In this document: positions 46,123 to 53,521 of the stretch, piece by piece
Position numbering within the stretch: position 1 is the stretch's first letter
Layout: every line of letters begins with the position of its first letter
Origin: Roseibium aggregatum IAM 12614
GTDB taxonomy: Bacteria > Pseudomonadota > Alphaproteobacteria > Rhizobiales > Stappiaceae
Assembly (NCBI RefSeq): GCF_000168975.1
Contig: NZ_AAUW01000017.1
Coordinates: 1 to 64,000 of the forward strand
Reading direction: 5' to 3'
Length of the DNA: 64,000 bases
Notes under the pieces: model-generated
Databases searched by the model: none
The model's input: only the letters and a program-made list of their open reading frames with translations
What the model was told of the DNA's origin: nothing
Program-made: the position numbers and the translations under genes

Positions 46123-46794
46123 ATGGCCCTCATCAAGGATCCGGCAGCCTTCATCCGCCAGGAAACCACGGTCAAACCAGTGCCGCATGCGGAGGAAATC
46201 CTGCTGCATGTGGCTGATGAGGCCATGGATCTCTGGCAGAAAACCGAAGACGAACTGGGCGAGCTTGGCCTGCCGCCACCGTTCTGGGCCTTTGCCTGGG
46301 CGGGCGGTCAGGGCCTTGCCCGCTATGTGCTCGACACGCCCGGGCTGGTCAAAGGCAAGCGCGTTGTCGATTTTGCCTGCGGATCCGGCCTTGTCGGCAT
46401 TGCCGCCATGAAAGCCGGGGCCGCCTCCTGCCATGCGGTCGACATCGATGCCTTCGCCCTGACGGCAACCCGGATGAACGCTGCACTGAACGATGTCGAA
46501 GTCACGACGGAGACCGCGGACATCACCGCCGGAGAGCCGCCGGAAGCGGACCTCGTGTTTTGCGGTGACGTTTTCTACGACAAGCCCATGGCCGACAAGG
46601 TGCTGGCCTTCCTCGACAGGCTGCTGACGAACGGCATCGAGGTTTATGTCGGCGATCCAGGTCGGTCCTACCTGCCGTCGGCGCGCTTGACGGAACTGGC
46701 GGCCTACAGCGTTCCGGTGGTCGGCGCGCTGGAAGACAGTGAAATCAAACGCACGCGTGTGTTCCGGTTAGAGCAAAAATCATCCGCAAAATGA
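46123..46794 (+). CDS. Class I SAM-dependent methyltransferase (ETFB-lysine methyltransferase-like)
   Basis: A 223-residue seven-beta-strand methyltransferase. Motif I is VVDFACGSGLVGIAAMKAG (about 82-100), the post-I acidic residue is in CHAVDIDAFALTA, and motif IV is DLVFCGDVFYD (about 144-154). The N-terminal WQKTEDELGELGLPPPFWAFAWAGGQ segment is typical of the ETFB lysine methyltransferase/PrmA-like group, which methylates proteins. A human-type electron-transfer flavoprotein target is possible but unproven. It follows the EVE gene by 27 bp. Confidence 0.85.
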   Translation: MALIKDPAAFIRQETTVKPVPHAEEILLHVADEAMDLWQKTEDELGELGLPPPFWAFAWAGGQGLARYVLDTPGLVKGKRVVDFACGSGLVGIAAMKAGAASCHAVDIDAFALTATRMNAALNDVEVTTETADITAGEPPEADLVFCGDVFYDKPMADKVLAFLDRLLTNGIEVYVGDPGRSYLPSARLTELAAYSVPVVGALEDSEIKRTRVFRLEQKSSAK

Positions 46795-46945
46795 CGCCTT
46801 GGCGGATCACTCTTGCAATCGCCAGCCGGGTGGATAACTTTTTCTGCAATCCCACTTCCTCTTTTTGCAGCTTGCGATAGGTTAGGGACCTAACCCTTCA
46901 AGCTTCAAGCGCTTTCCCGTTCAGACGTGTTTCTAGGAGTCTTTC

Positions 46946-48118
46946 ATGCCCATCGTTAATCGCCTCGCGGATCTGGCCGACGAGATCACTGCCTGGCGCC
47001 GCGACATTCACGAAAACCCCGAAATTCTCTACGAGACTGTCCGGACTGCCGAAAAGGTGTCCGAGCTGTTGCAGAGCTTCGGTGTCGACGAAATCGCAAC
47101 GGGCGTCGGCAAGACGGGCGTTGTCGGTGTGATCAAGGGCCGCAACGGCGGTGCCGGCAAGACCATCGGCCTGCGCGCCGACATGGACGCATTGCCGATC
47201 GAGGAAATCACCGGCAAGGAATATGCCTCCAAGATCCCGGGCAAGATGCACGCCTGCGGCCATGACGGCCACACCGCCATGCTGCTGGGCGCGGCCAAGT
47301 ATCTCGCCGAGACCCGTAACTTCGACGGCACCGTCGTCGTCATCTTCCAGCCGGCCGAAGAAGGTGGCGCAGGCGCGAAGGCGATGATCGACGATGGTCT
47401 TCTGACCCGCTGGCCGATTGAGGAAGTCTACGGCATGCACAATTTCCCGGGCATGCCGGTTGGCGAATTTGCCATCCGCAAGGGGCCGATCATGGCCGCG
47501 ACCGACGAATTCCGCATCACGATCACCGGCCGGGGCGGCCATGCCGCCAAGCCGCACGAGACAATCGATCCGATCGTGATCGGCTCGCAACTCGTGACGG
47601 CGCTGCAGACCATCGCCAGCCGCAACGCCAACCCGCTTGATTCGGTGGTTGTGTCGGTCACCGTTTTCCAGGGCGGCAACGCGTTCAACGTCATTCCGCA
47701 GGAAGTGCTGTTGCGCGGTACGGTCCGCACGCTCAGCCCGGAAATGCGCGATCTTGCCCAGGCCCGGATGGAATCCATCGTCAGTTCGGTTGGCGATGCG
47801 TTCGGTGCCAAGGCGGTGCTGCAGTTCACCCGCGGCTATCCGGTCACGGTGAACCACGATGAACAGACCGATTTTGTGGCGTCTGTTGCCGAAGGCATTG
47901 CCGGGGTTGGCAAGGTCAACCGCGAAATCGAGCCGATGATGGGCGGTGAGGATTTCTCCTACATGCTGGAAGAGCGTCCGGGGGCGTTCATCTTCGCCGG
48001 CAACGGCGACAGCGCCGGCCTGCATCATCCGGCCTATGACTTCAACGACGACCTGATCCCGGTCGGGTGTTCCTATTGGGTGAAACTCGTCGAGACGGCT
48101 CTTCCGACAGCAGCCTGA
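46946..48118 (+). CDS. M20 family amidohydrolase (hippurate hydrolase-like)
   Basis: A 390-residue metallo-amidohydrolase of the M20D family, like HipO and indole-acetyl-amino-acid hydrolases. Metal-binding residues lie in MHACGHDGHTAML (about 100-112), FQPAEEGGAGAKAMIDDG (about 133-150) and the C-terminal MMGGEDFSYMLE (about 330-341). A dimerisation domain lies between (ITGRGGHAAKPHETIDPI). Cytosolic, with no signal peptide. It would remove an N-acyl group from an amino acid; the acyl group is not predictable. Monocistronic. Confidence 0.92.
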   Translation: MPIVNRLADLADEITAWRRDIHENPEILYETVRTAEKVSELLQSFGVDEIATGVGKTGVVGVIKGRNGGAGKTIGLRADMDALPIEEITGKEYASKIPGKMHACGHDGHTAMLLGAAKYLAETRNFDGTVVVIFQPAEEGGAGAKAMIDDGLLTRWPIEEVYGMHNFPGMPVGEFAIRKGPIMAATDEFRITITGRGGHAAKPHETIDPIVIGSQLVTALQTIASRNANPLDSVVVSVTVFQGGNAFNVIPQEVLLRGTVRTLSPEMRDLAQARMESIVSSVGDAFGAKAVLQFTRGYPVTVNHDEQTDFVASVAEGIAGVGKVNREIEPMMGGEDFSYMLEERPGAFIFAGNGDSAGLHHPAYDFNDDLIPVGCSYWVKLVETALPTAA

Positions 48119-48137
48119 TGCTTTTCAACACCTCCAT

Positions 48138-48175
48138 CGTCATCCCGGCTCGCACAAAGACTGCCCGGGATGACG
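48138..48175 (+). terminator. Hairpin after the amidohydrolase gene
   Basis: CGTCATCCCGG pairs perfectly with CCGGGATGACG over 16 nt. No T-tract follows. The arms resemble the tips of the family A repeats, so it may be a shortened repeat doubling as a terminator. Confidence 0.55.
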
Positions 48176-48240
48176 GCAAGTGGGTTTTGGCTTAAGAGTG
48201 ACGCCGGTTCCGACCGGCGTTTTCATTTGGATTTTCGAAT

Positions 48241-49035
48241 ATGGCACTTTCCCCGTTCAAGCTTCCCTTTCTGGCAGCCTATGTCGTGGTCGGGGCCATT
48301 GTCGGTGTCCTGGTCATCCACCCGCTGAACCTGGTGGTGGTCTGGTGGGAACTGGCCCGTTTTTCGGAAACAGCGCCCAATCTCCTTGAATTTCTGATGG
48401 CCCGTCTCTGGCTGGTGCTGCTTCCCCGGCATCTGGACGTGGCGATTGCCTACACCGTGCTCGGCGCCATTGTCGGTCTGGCCTTCGGCATTTTCACCCG
48501 CAACTACATGCGCACCACCGAAGCCTACCGGTCGCTGCGTGAGGAACAGACCGCGCTGATTCCCGATCTGTTGAAACAGGGTGAAACCCGGCGTGTGGAA
48601 TTCAAGTCCTCGCTGCGCTGGGACCTGAACGAAAACCGGACCAACAGGTCACTGGAAAAGGTCATCGCCAAGACCCTGGCAGGCTTCTTCAACGCAGATG
48701 GCGGCCACCTTCTGATCGGCGTCGATGACAACGGCACGCCGCTCGGGCTCGACAAGGATCTGGCAACGCTGAAGAGCCCGGACCTCGACGCCTTCGAGCG
48801 CACGGTCAACGACATCGTCTCCAAGACACTCGGCGGCGACCTCTGCCCCTACATCCATACGGTCTTTGCAAAGGTCGAGGGCAAGGACGTGGCCATGGTA
48901 ATCGTCAGCCCGGCCCCCCGGGCCGTCTACATGGAAGAGAACAAGGCTTCGGTCTTCTACCTGCGCAGCGGCAATTCCACCCGCGCACTGGATGTTCGAG
49001 AAGCGGTCAATTACGCCAACAAGAGATGGTCGTGA
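48241..49035 (+). CDS. Membrane-anchored Schlafen/AlbA-2 domain protein
   Basis: A 264-residue protein with two N-terminal membrane segments (FLAAYVVVGAIVGVLVIHPLNLVVV, about 10-34, and AIAYTVLGAIVGLAFGIF, about 68-85). A cytosolic Schlafen-type AlbA_2 domain follows (about 110-255). Its core motifs are ETRRVEFKSSLRWD (about 118-131), FFNADGGHLLIGVDDNG (about 153-169) and FYLRSGNSTRAL. This domain occurs in putative ATP-binding regulators and in nucleases; bacterial roles are mostly unknown. Fusion to two membrane helices is a distinctive layout. It overlaps nothing and lies 1 bp before the TauE/SafE start, so the two are co-translated. Confidence 0.85.
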   Translation: MALSPFKLPFLAAYVVVGAIVGVLVIHPLNLVVVWWELARFSETAPNLLEFLMARLWLVLLPRHLDVAIAYTVLGAIVGLAFGIFTRNYMRTTEAYRSLREEQTALIPDLLKQGETRRVEFKSSLRWDLNENRTNRSLEKVIAKTLAGFFNADGGHLLIGVDDNGTPLGLDKDLATLKSPDLDAFERTVNDIVSKTLGGDLCPYIHTVFAKVEGKDVAMVIVSPAPRAVYMEENKASVFYLRSGNSTRALDVREAVNYANKRWS

Positions 49036-49036
49036 C

Positions 49037-49807
49037 ATGCCGGACATTGCAGGGTTCTTCTTCCCCGATCAGTTACACCTCGCTGCATCTCTGACACTGA
49101 TCGTCACCAGTTTCTTCACCTCTGCCCTGACCGCGGCTGTCGGCCTTGGCGGCGGGGTCGCCCTGATCGCGATCATGGCGACCGTCATGCCGGCCAGCGC
49201 GCTGGTGCCGATCCACGGCGTGGTTCAGCTCGGCTCTAACGCCGGGCGCGCCCTGGTGCAGCTGAAGCATGTCGACTGGCTGATTGCGCTCTGGTTTGCA
49301 ATCGGCGCAGCACTTGGTGCTGCGGTCGGCGGTGCTATTGCCGTGGAATTGCCGCCGGCCGTTCTCAAGGCAGGCATCGGCCTGTTCGTCTTGTGGGTCG
49401 TCTGGGGCAAGGCGCCTCGTTTCGGCAAGGCCCCCAAGCGGGTCATGGCGGCCGCGGGTTTTGCCTCGACCTTCCTCTCCATGTTCTTCGGCGCGGCCGG
49501 CCCGATCGGCGGTGCCGTGCTGTCGACCCTGGGGTTGCCGCGCCATGGTTTTGTGGCCAACCAGGCAGTCACCGCGCTGATCATGCATGTCTTCAAGATC
49601 GTCGCCTTCGGTGCCCTTGGCTTTGCCTTCGCGCCCTGGTTCGGACTGATCATTCTCATGATCGCCAGCGGCTTTCTCGGCACGCTTGCCGGCAGCCGCC
49701 TGCTCGGCCGGATGAATGAAAAGAGCTTCAAGACCGGCTTCAGATGGGTGATGACCGCCCTGGCGCTGAACCTCCTCTACCAGGCAGCGCGAGGTTGGCT
49801 CGGCTGA
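49037..49807 (+). CDS. TauE/SafE family sulfite/organosulfonate exporter-like permease
   Basis: A 256-residue inner-membrane protein with about seven or eight hydrophobic segments and two repeated halves, typical of TauE/SafE (DUF81). The characteristic first-half motif is GLGGGVALIAIMATVMP (about 36-52), and the second half has FFGAAGPIGGAVLSTLGLPRH-like sequence. Members export sulfite, sulfoacetate or other sulfonates, and many are uncharacterised. I chose ATG 49037 next to the previous stop; a longer frame overlaps the AlbA gene without need. Confidence 0.88.
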   Translation: MPDIAGFFFPDQLHLAASLTLIVTSFFTSALTAAVGLGGGVALIAIMATVMPASALVPIHGVVQLGSNAGRALVQLKHVDWLIALWFAIGAALGAAVGGAIAVELPPAVLKAGIGLFVLWVVWGKAPRFGKAPKRVMAAAGFASTFLSMFFGAAGPIGGAVLSTLGLPRHGFVANQAVTALIMHVFKIVAFGALGFAFAPWFGLIILMIASGFLGTLAGSRLLGRMNEKSFKTGFRWVMTALALNLLYQAARGWLG

Positions 49808-49987
49808 CGTCTGCCGGTGCGCTCAAAAAAGCGGCCGCAGCGCCCTTGCCGCTGGACGCTTTCGGCGGTTCTTGACCTTTGCCCACGGCTTGCTTGAGTT
49901 CTTCGCAACTGGCTTCATCTTGAAAGACGACGGCCGACGCGCTAACCCATCGCCATCAGATTTCTCAAAATGCGGGATGGAACACCC

Positions 49988-51100
49988 ATGGCTTCACAAA
50001 ACCTTCTGCTTCTGCCGGGTGACGGCATTGGCCCGGAAATTATGCAGGAAGTGAAAAAGGTTATTCGCTGGTTCAACGAAAAGGGCGGCATGTCCTTCGA
50101 AACCGACGAAGGCCTGGTTGGCGGCTCCGCCTATGATGCACATGGTCAGTCGATCTCCGAAGAAGACATGGCCAAGGCCATGGCTGCGGACGCCGTGATC
50201 TTCGGCGCCGTCGGCGGCCCGAAGTGGGACGATGTTCCTTACGAGGTTCGCCCGGAAGCCGGCCTGTTGCGGCTGCGCAAGGACATGCAGCTTTTCGCCA
50301 ACTTGCGCCCGGCCATCTGTTATCCGGCGCTCGCCGATGCGTCCTCGCTGAAAAAGGACGTGATCGAAGGTCTCGACATCCTGATCGTGCGCGAGCTGAC
50401 CGGTGGTGTCTACTTTGGTGAGCCGAAGGAAATCATCGATCTCGGCAACGGCCAGAAGCGCGGCATCGACACGCAGGTCTACGACACCTACGAGATCGAA
50501 CGCATTGCCGGCGTCGCCTTCGAGCTGGCACGCACGCGCGGCAACAAGGTCACGTCCATGGAAAAGCGGAACGTGATGAAGTCCGGTGTTCTGTGGAACG
50601 AAGTCGTGACCCAGACGCACAAGAAGGGCTATCAGGACGTTCAGCTCGAGCACATGCTGGCCGATGCCGGCGGCATGCAGCTTGTCCGCTGGCCGAAGCA
50701 GTTCGACGTCATCGTAACGGACAACCTCTTCGGCGACATGCTGTCCGACGTTGCCGCCATGCTGACCGGCTCGCTCGGCATGCTACCGTCTGCGTCGCTC
50801 GGCGCTCCGGACGGTGTCACCGGCAAGCGCAAGGCGCTCTATGAGCCCGTCCACGGCTCGGCCCCGGACATTGCCGGCACAGGCGCGGCCAACCCCATCG
50901 CCATGATCGCCAGCTTTGGAATGGCGCTGCGCTACTCCTTCGAGGAAGTCGCGGCCGCCGACAAGCTGGACAAGGCCATCGCCAACGCCCTCGACAAGGG
51001 CCTGCGCACCAAGGACATCGCAGCGCCGGGCCAGGCAACCGTTTCCACCGTGGAAATGGGCGACGCCATCATTGCTGAACTGGACGCCCTGAGCGCCTGA
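49988..51100 (+). CDS. leuB: 3-Isopropylmalate dehydrogenase
   Basis: A 370-residue NAD-dependent beta-decarboxylating dehydrogenase of leucine synthesis. [14 protein letters not shown] (about 6-19) starts the fold. The substrate loop [11 protein letters not shown] and the catalytic Tyr/Lys regions are conserved, with the metal-binding aspartates in [20 protein letters not shown] (about 241-260). [18 protein letters not shown] is the NAD-specific signature. I chose ATG 49988, with GGGATGG upstream, over 49970. The 180-bp gap before it contains no clear leader peptide or other gene. Confidence 0.95.
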   Translation: MASQNLLLLPGDGIGPEIMQEVKKVIRWFNEKGGMSFETDEGLVGGSAYDAHGQSISEEDMAKAMAADAVIFGAVGGPKWDDVPYEVRPEAGLLRLRKDMQLFANLRPAICYPALADASSLKKDVIEGLDILIVRELTGGVYFGEPKEIIDLGNGQKRGIDTQVYDTYEIERIAGVAFELARTRGNKVTSMEKRNVMKSGVLWNEVVTQTHKKGYQDVQLEHMLADAGGMQLVRWPKQFDVIVTDNLFGDMLSDVAAMLTGSLGMLPSASLGAPDGVTGKRKALYEPVHGSAPDIAGTGAANPIAMIASFGMALRYSFEEVAAADKLDKAIANALDKGLRTKDIAAPGQATVSTVEMGDAIIAELDALSA

Positions 51101-51181
51101 CAGGCAATCGCCATTTGCAAGCAGAGCCGTCACCGGTTATCCCGGTGGCGGCTTTCCCTTTTTCAAGAAACCGCTGGTCCC

Positions 51182-51601
51182 ATGATCGAAGACAAACTCG
51201 CCCCCTTTCTCGGCACCTGGATCCTCGACACGGAGGAAAGCGACTTCGAACAGGGCGAACCGCCCCGAAGCGCCACGCTGAAGATCGACGAGAATTTCGG
51301 CGTTGCCGTCTTCACCATGAACCAGGTGGCCGCCGATGGTGAAGTGACCAATGACACCTTCGAGGCCATGCCGGACGGGCCTGAAGTGCGCCTCGGCAAA
51401 AGCGGTCTGGTCGACGCCATGCGTCTTGTCTTCCAGGGCGACCGCAACCTGATTTCCGAAGCCCGCCGCGGCGGACTGACCATCATGAAGGCCGACCGGG
51501 CACTGTCCGACGACGGCAGAACCCTGACCGTGACCCAGACCGTCCACCTGGTGGATGTCGCAAGTTACACGAATGTGTCCGTCTACCGGCGCGCTCAGTA
51601 G
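51182..51601 (+). CDS. Small lipocalin-like/hypothetical protein
   Basis: A 139-residue cytosolic protein, likely an antiparallel beta-barrel. Its opening (LAPFLGTWILDTEESDFEQG) and repeated strand pattern recall lipocalin-like or fatty-acid-binding barrels that begin with a GxW motif. There is no signal peptide. It ends 13 bp before the VOC-family gene, suggesting a two-gene unit. No function can be given. Confidence 0.72.
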   Translation: MIEDKLAPFLGTWILDTEESDFEQGEPPRSATLKIDENFGVAVFTMNQVAADGEVTNDTFEAMPDGPEVRLGKSGLVDAMRLVFQGDRNLISEARRGGLTIMKADRALSDDGRTLTVTQTVHLVDVASYTNVSVYRRAQ

Positions 51602-51614
51602 GACCAGGTCTTCA

Positions 51615-52010
51615 ATGAAACAGATGATTGGAGCGATTGCCCTTGTCGTGCCGGACTATGACGAGGCCATCGCCTATTACACCGGCAAGCTCGGCTTCGA
51701 CCTGATCGAAGATACGCACCTTGGCGGCAACAAACGCTGGGTACTGGTCGCCCCGAAGGGCAGCACCGAAACGCGTCTCCTGCTGGCAAAGGCAGACGGA
51801 GACAGCCAGCAAGCCGCCATCGGCAACCAGACCGGCGGCCGCGTGTTCCTGTTCCTGCACACCGACGATTTCGACCGCGATCATCAGGCAATGCTCGGAG
51901 CCGGCGTCACCTTTCTGGAGGCTCCCCACCAGGAAGCCTATGGCAAGGTTGCCGTCTTCCGGGACCCTTTCGGCAACAAGTGGGATCTGATCGAACGTAT
52001 TGAAAGCTGA
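51615..52010 (+). CDS. VOC family (glyoxalase/dioxygenase fold) protein
   Basis: A 131-residue vicinal-oxygen-chelate protein with paired beta-alpha-beta-beta-beta units: IALVVPDYDEAIAYYTGKLGFDL (8-30) and VFLFLHTDDFDRDHQAML. The ending DPFGNKWDLIE is the usual C-terminal metal-site glutamate motif. Metal ligands are therefore partly present, but the substrate is unknown; it could be a glyoxalase, dioxygenase or resistance protein. I chose ATG 51615, which has GGACCAGG-type sequence upstream. Confidence 0.88.
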   Translation: MKQMIGAIALVVPDYDEAIAYYTGKLGFDLIEDTHLGGNKRWVLVAPKGSTETRLLLAKADGDSQQAAIGNQTGGRVFLFLHTDDFDRDHQAMLGAGVTFLEAPHQEAYGKVAVFRDPFGNKWDLIERIES

Positions 52011-52056
52011 ACCTGAAGCGCAGCGAAGACTTCGCACTCCCGGCTGAGCCAGACGC

Positions 52057-52488
52057 TCAGATAACCTGCAACGTGATCAGGGCGACGGCGACATAACGCG
52101 TGGTCTTTGCAATGGCGACCAGCAGGGTGAAACTCCAGAACGGCTCCTTCAGCACGCCGGCTGCCAGTGTCAGCGGGTCGCCGATGATCGGGGCCCAGCT
52201 CAGCAGCAGGCTCCAGCGTCCGTAGCGATGATACCAGCCCGTCGCCTTGGCGAGCTTGTCAGGCTTGACCGGAAACCAGGACGCGGTCGACCATGCGGTT
52301 GCGGCCCGCCCGAGACCCCAGTTGACCATCGATCCAAGGGTATTGCCGAGGCTTGCCGCCGCAACCAGCAGAACGACCGGTTCCGTTCCAAGCGCAATCA
52401 GGCCGGAAAGGCCAAGTTCGGATTGGGCAGGCAGCAAGGTGGCGGCCAGAAACGACACGCCGAACAGGCCCAGCAGGCTGGCACTCAT
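52057..52488 (-). CDS. YqaA/DedA-family membrane protein (VTT domain)
   Basis: A 143-residue inner-membrane protein with about four hydrophobic segments. It carries the SNARE-associated/VTT motif region: LLPAQSELGLSGL, ASLGNTLGSMVNWGLGR (about 45-61) and LSWAPIIGDPLTLAAGVL (about 95-112). DedA-type proteins move lipid head groups or maintain proton-motive force; YqaA itself is uncharacterised. Its start overlaps the MarR-family stop by 4 bp, so the two form an operon. Confidence 0.85.
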   Translation of the reverse strand: MSASLLGLFGVSFLAATLLPAQSELGLSGLIALGTEPVVLLVAAASLGNTLGSMVNWGLGRAATAWSTASWFPVKPDKLAKATGWYHRYGRWSLLLSWAPIIGDPLTLAAGVLKEPFWSFTLLVAIAKTTRYVAVALITLQVI

Positions 52489-52943
52489 CGGGAGCTGCCG
52501 GATTGGGCTTTCTGCATGGCGGCAATGGCCCTGTGCATGAAATCCAGGAACTGTGCCTTTTCCTGTTCCGAAAAACCTTCGAGCGCCTCCCCGTTCTGCG
52601 CAATTGCAGAACTGATGGCGTCCTTTTCCAGCCCCTTTGCTTTCTCGGTCAGGAAAATCTTCTGAACCCGGCCATCTTCTTCGCTCGCCCGCCGGGTGAT
52701 CAATCCGTCCCGCTCCATCCGGGCCAATGTGTTGGCCAGTGTCGCCTGCTCGATATCAAGCAATTGCACCAGTTCCTTTTGCGTGCGCCCTTCTTTCGCC
52801 CACAGCGCGACCAGCGCCGGAAACTGCCCCGGCGACAGGCCAAGGGGCCGGATACGGCGATGGAGACCGGCAGCAAACAGCCGGGCCATGTGGTTTGCCA
52901 GATATCCGGCTGAGGAATCTTTTTCGAAGGTCATCCCTTGCAT
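52485..52943 (-). CDS. MarR family transcriptional regulator
   Basis: A 152-residue winged-helix regulator. The HTH is at about residues 50-75 (QKELVQLLDIEQATLANTLARMERDGLI, read across) followed by the wing (TRRASEEDGRVQKIFLTE). The start is uncertain: ATG 52943 and ATG 52934 are both possible and neither has a clear Shine-Dalgarno site; a leaderless or weak start is likely. It is divergent from an exported monooxygenase-fold gene. Two identical palindromic sites between them suggest it represses both directions. Ligand unknown. Confidence 0.85.
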   Translation of the reverse strand: MQGMTFEKDSSAGYLANHMARLFAAGLHRRIRPLGLSPGQFPALVALWAKEGRTQKELVQLLDIEQATLANTLARMERDGLITRRASEEDGRVQKIFLTEKAKGLEKDAISSAIAQNGEALEGFSEQEKAQFLDFMHRAIAAMQKAQSGSSR

Positions 52944-52952
52944 ATACGATAG

Positions 52953-52986
52953 ATAGCTTACTATATAAATAAACATAGCTTGCTAT
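52953..52986. promoter_or_regulatory. Twin MarR-type operators
   Basis: ATAGCTTACTAT (52953-52964) and the perfect palindrome ATAGCTTGCTAT (52975-52986) are 22 bp apart, two DNA turns, on the same helix face. They lie between the MarR gene and the divergent exported protein, abutting the latter's ribosome binding site (AAGGAG). Strong candidate for cooperative autorepression. Confidence 0.75.
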
Positions 52987-53003
52987 ATAAAAAGGAGACG
53001 AGA

Positions 53004-53402
53004 ATGACATCACTCTGGACGCGGCGTGCCGTTCACCTGGCTGCGCTTTGCCTGCTGACCGCCAACCTGGGAGTTTCCGCCATGGCGAACGAAATAACCT
53101 CAAAAGCCCCCGTCACGCTGATCAATTCCTTCGAGGTTCCGCAAGACCGTCTTGCCGATGCCATTCGCGGCTGGGAAAAGGCGCGCGATTTCCTGAAACA
53201 GCAGCCAGGTTACGTCACCACCCGCCTGCACCAGTCCCTGTCCCCGCAGGCGAAGTTCCAGCTGGTCAACGTCGCGCTCTGGGAAAGTCCCGATGCCTAT
53301 CAGACCGCCATTCAGAAGCTTGGCAAAAGCGGCATCGTCGCGGAGTTCAAGGGCATCGACTTTCATGCCGCGCTCTACACAGTGATCCGGGAAGACGAGT
53401 GA
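53004..53402 (+). CDS. Exported antibiotic-biosynthesis-monooxygenase-fold protein
   Basis: A 132-residue protein with a signal peptide (RRAVHLAALCLLTANLGVSAMA, split across about 6-27). An ABM-fold domain follows (TLINSFEVPQDRLADAIRGW; LHQSLSPQAKFQLVNVALWESPDAY). ABM enzymes oxygenate quinols or heme without a cofactor, but most are cytosolic; a periplasmic copy is less usual. The start ATG 53004 has AAGGAGA upstream. Controlled by the divergent MarR regulator through twin operators. Possibly a quinone- or heme-stress protein, by inference only. Confidence 0.8.
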   Translation: MTSLWTRRAVHLAALCLLTANLGVSAMANEITSKAPVTLINSFEVPQDRLADAIRGWEKARDFLKQQPGYVTTRLHQSLSPQAKFQLVNVALWESPDAYQTAIQKLGKSGIVAEFKGIDFHAALYTVIREDE

Positions 53403-53433
53403 TGCGGCGCCTAGCAGGCCGAGGATGGCAATA

Positions 53434-53473
53434 GAGAAAAAGGAAAGGCCCGGCCGCATAAAGCCGCCGGACC
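53434..53473 (-). terminator. Terminator of the phytase-like gene
   Basis: On the minus strand GGTCCGGC pairs with GCCGGGCC (one G-U), followed by TTTCCTTTTTCTC. It starts 49 bp past the stop of the 53522-55741 gene, as expected for a Rho-independent terminator. Confidence 0.75.
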
Positions 53474-53521
53474 TTCGCTCAGGTCTTGGGAGGACCTTGT
53501 TTGAAGCGCTCGTCGAGCGCC

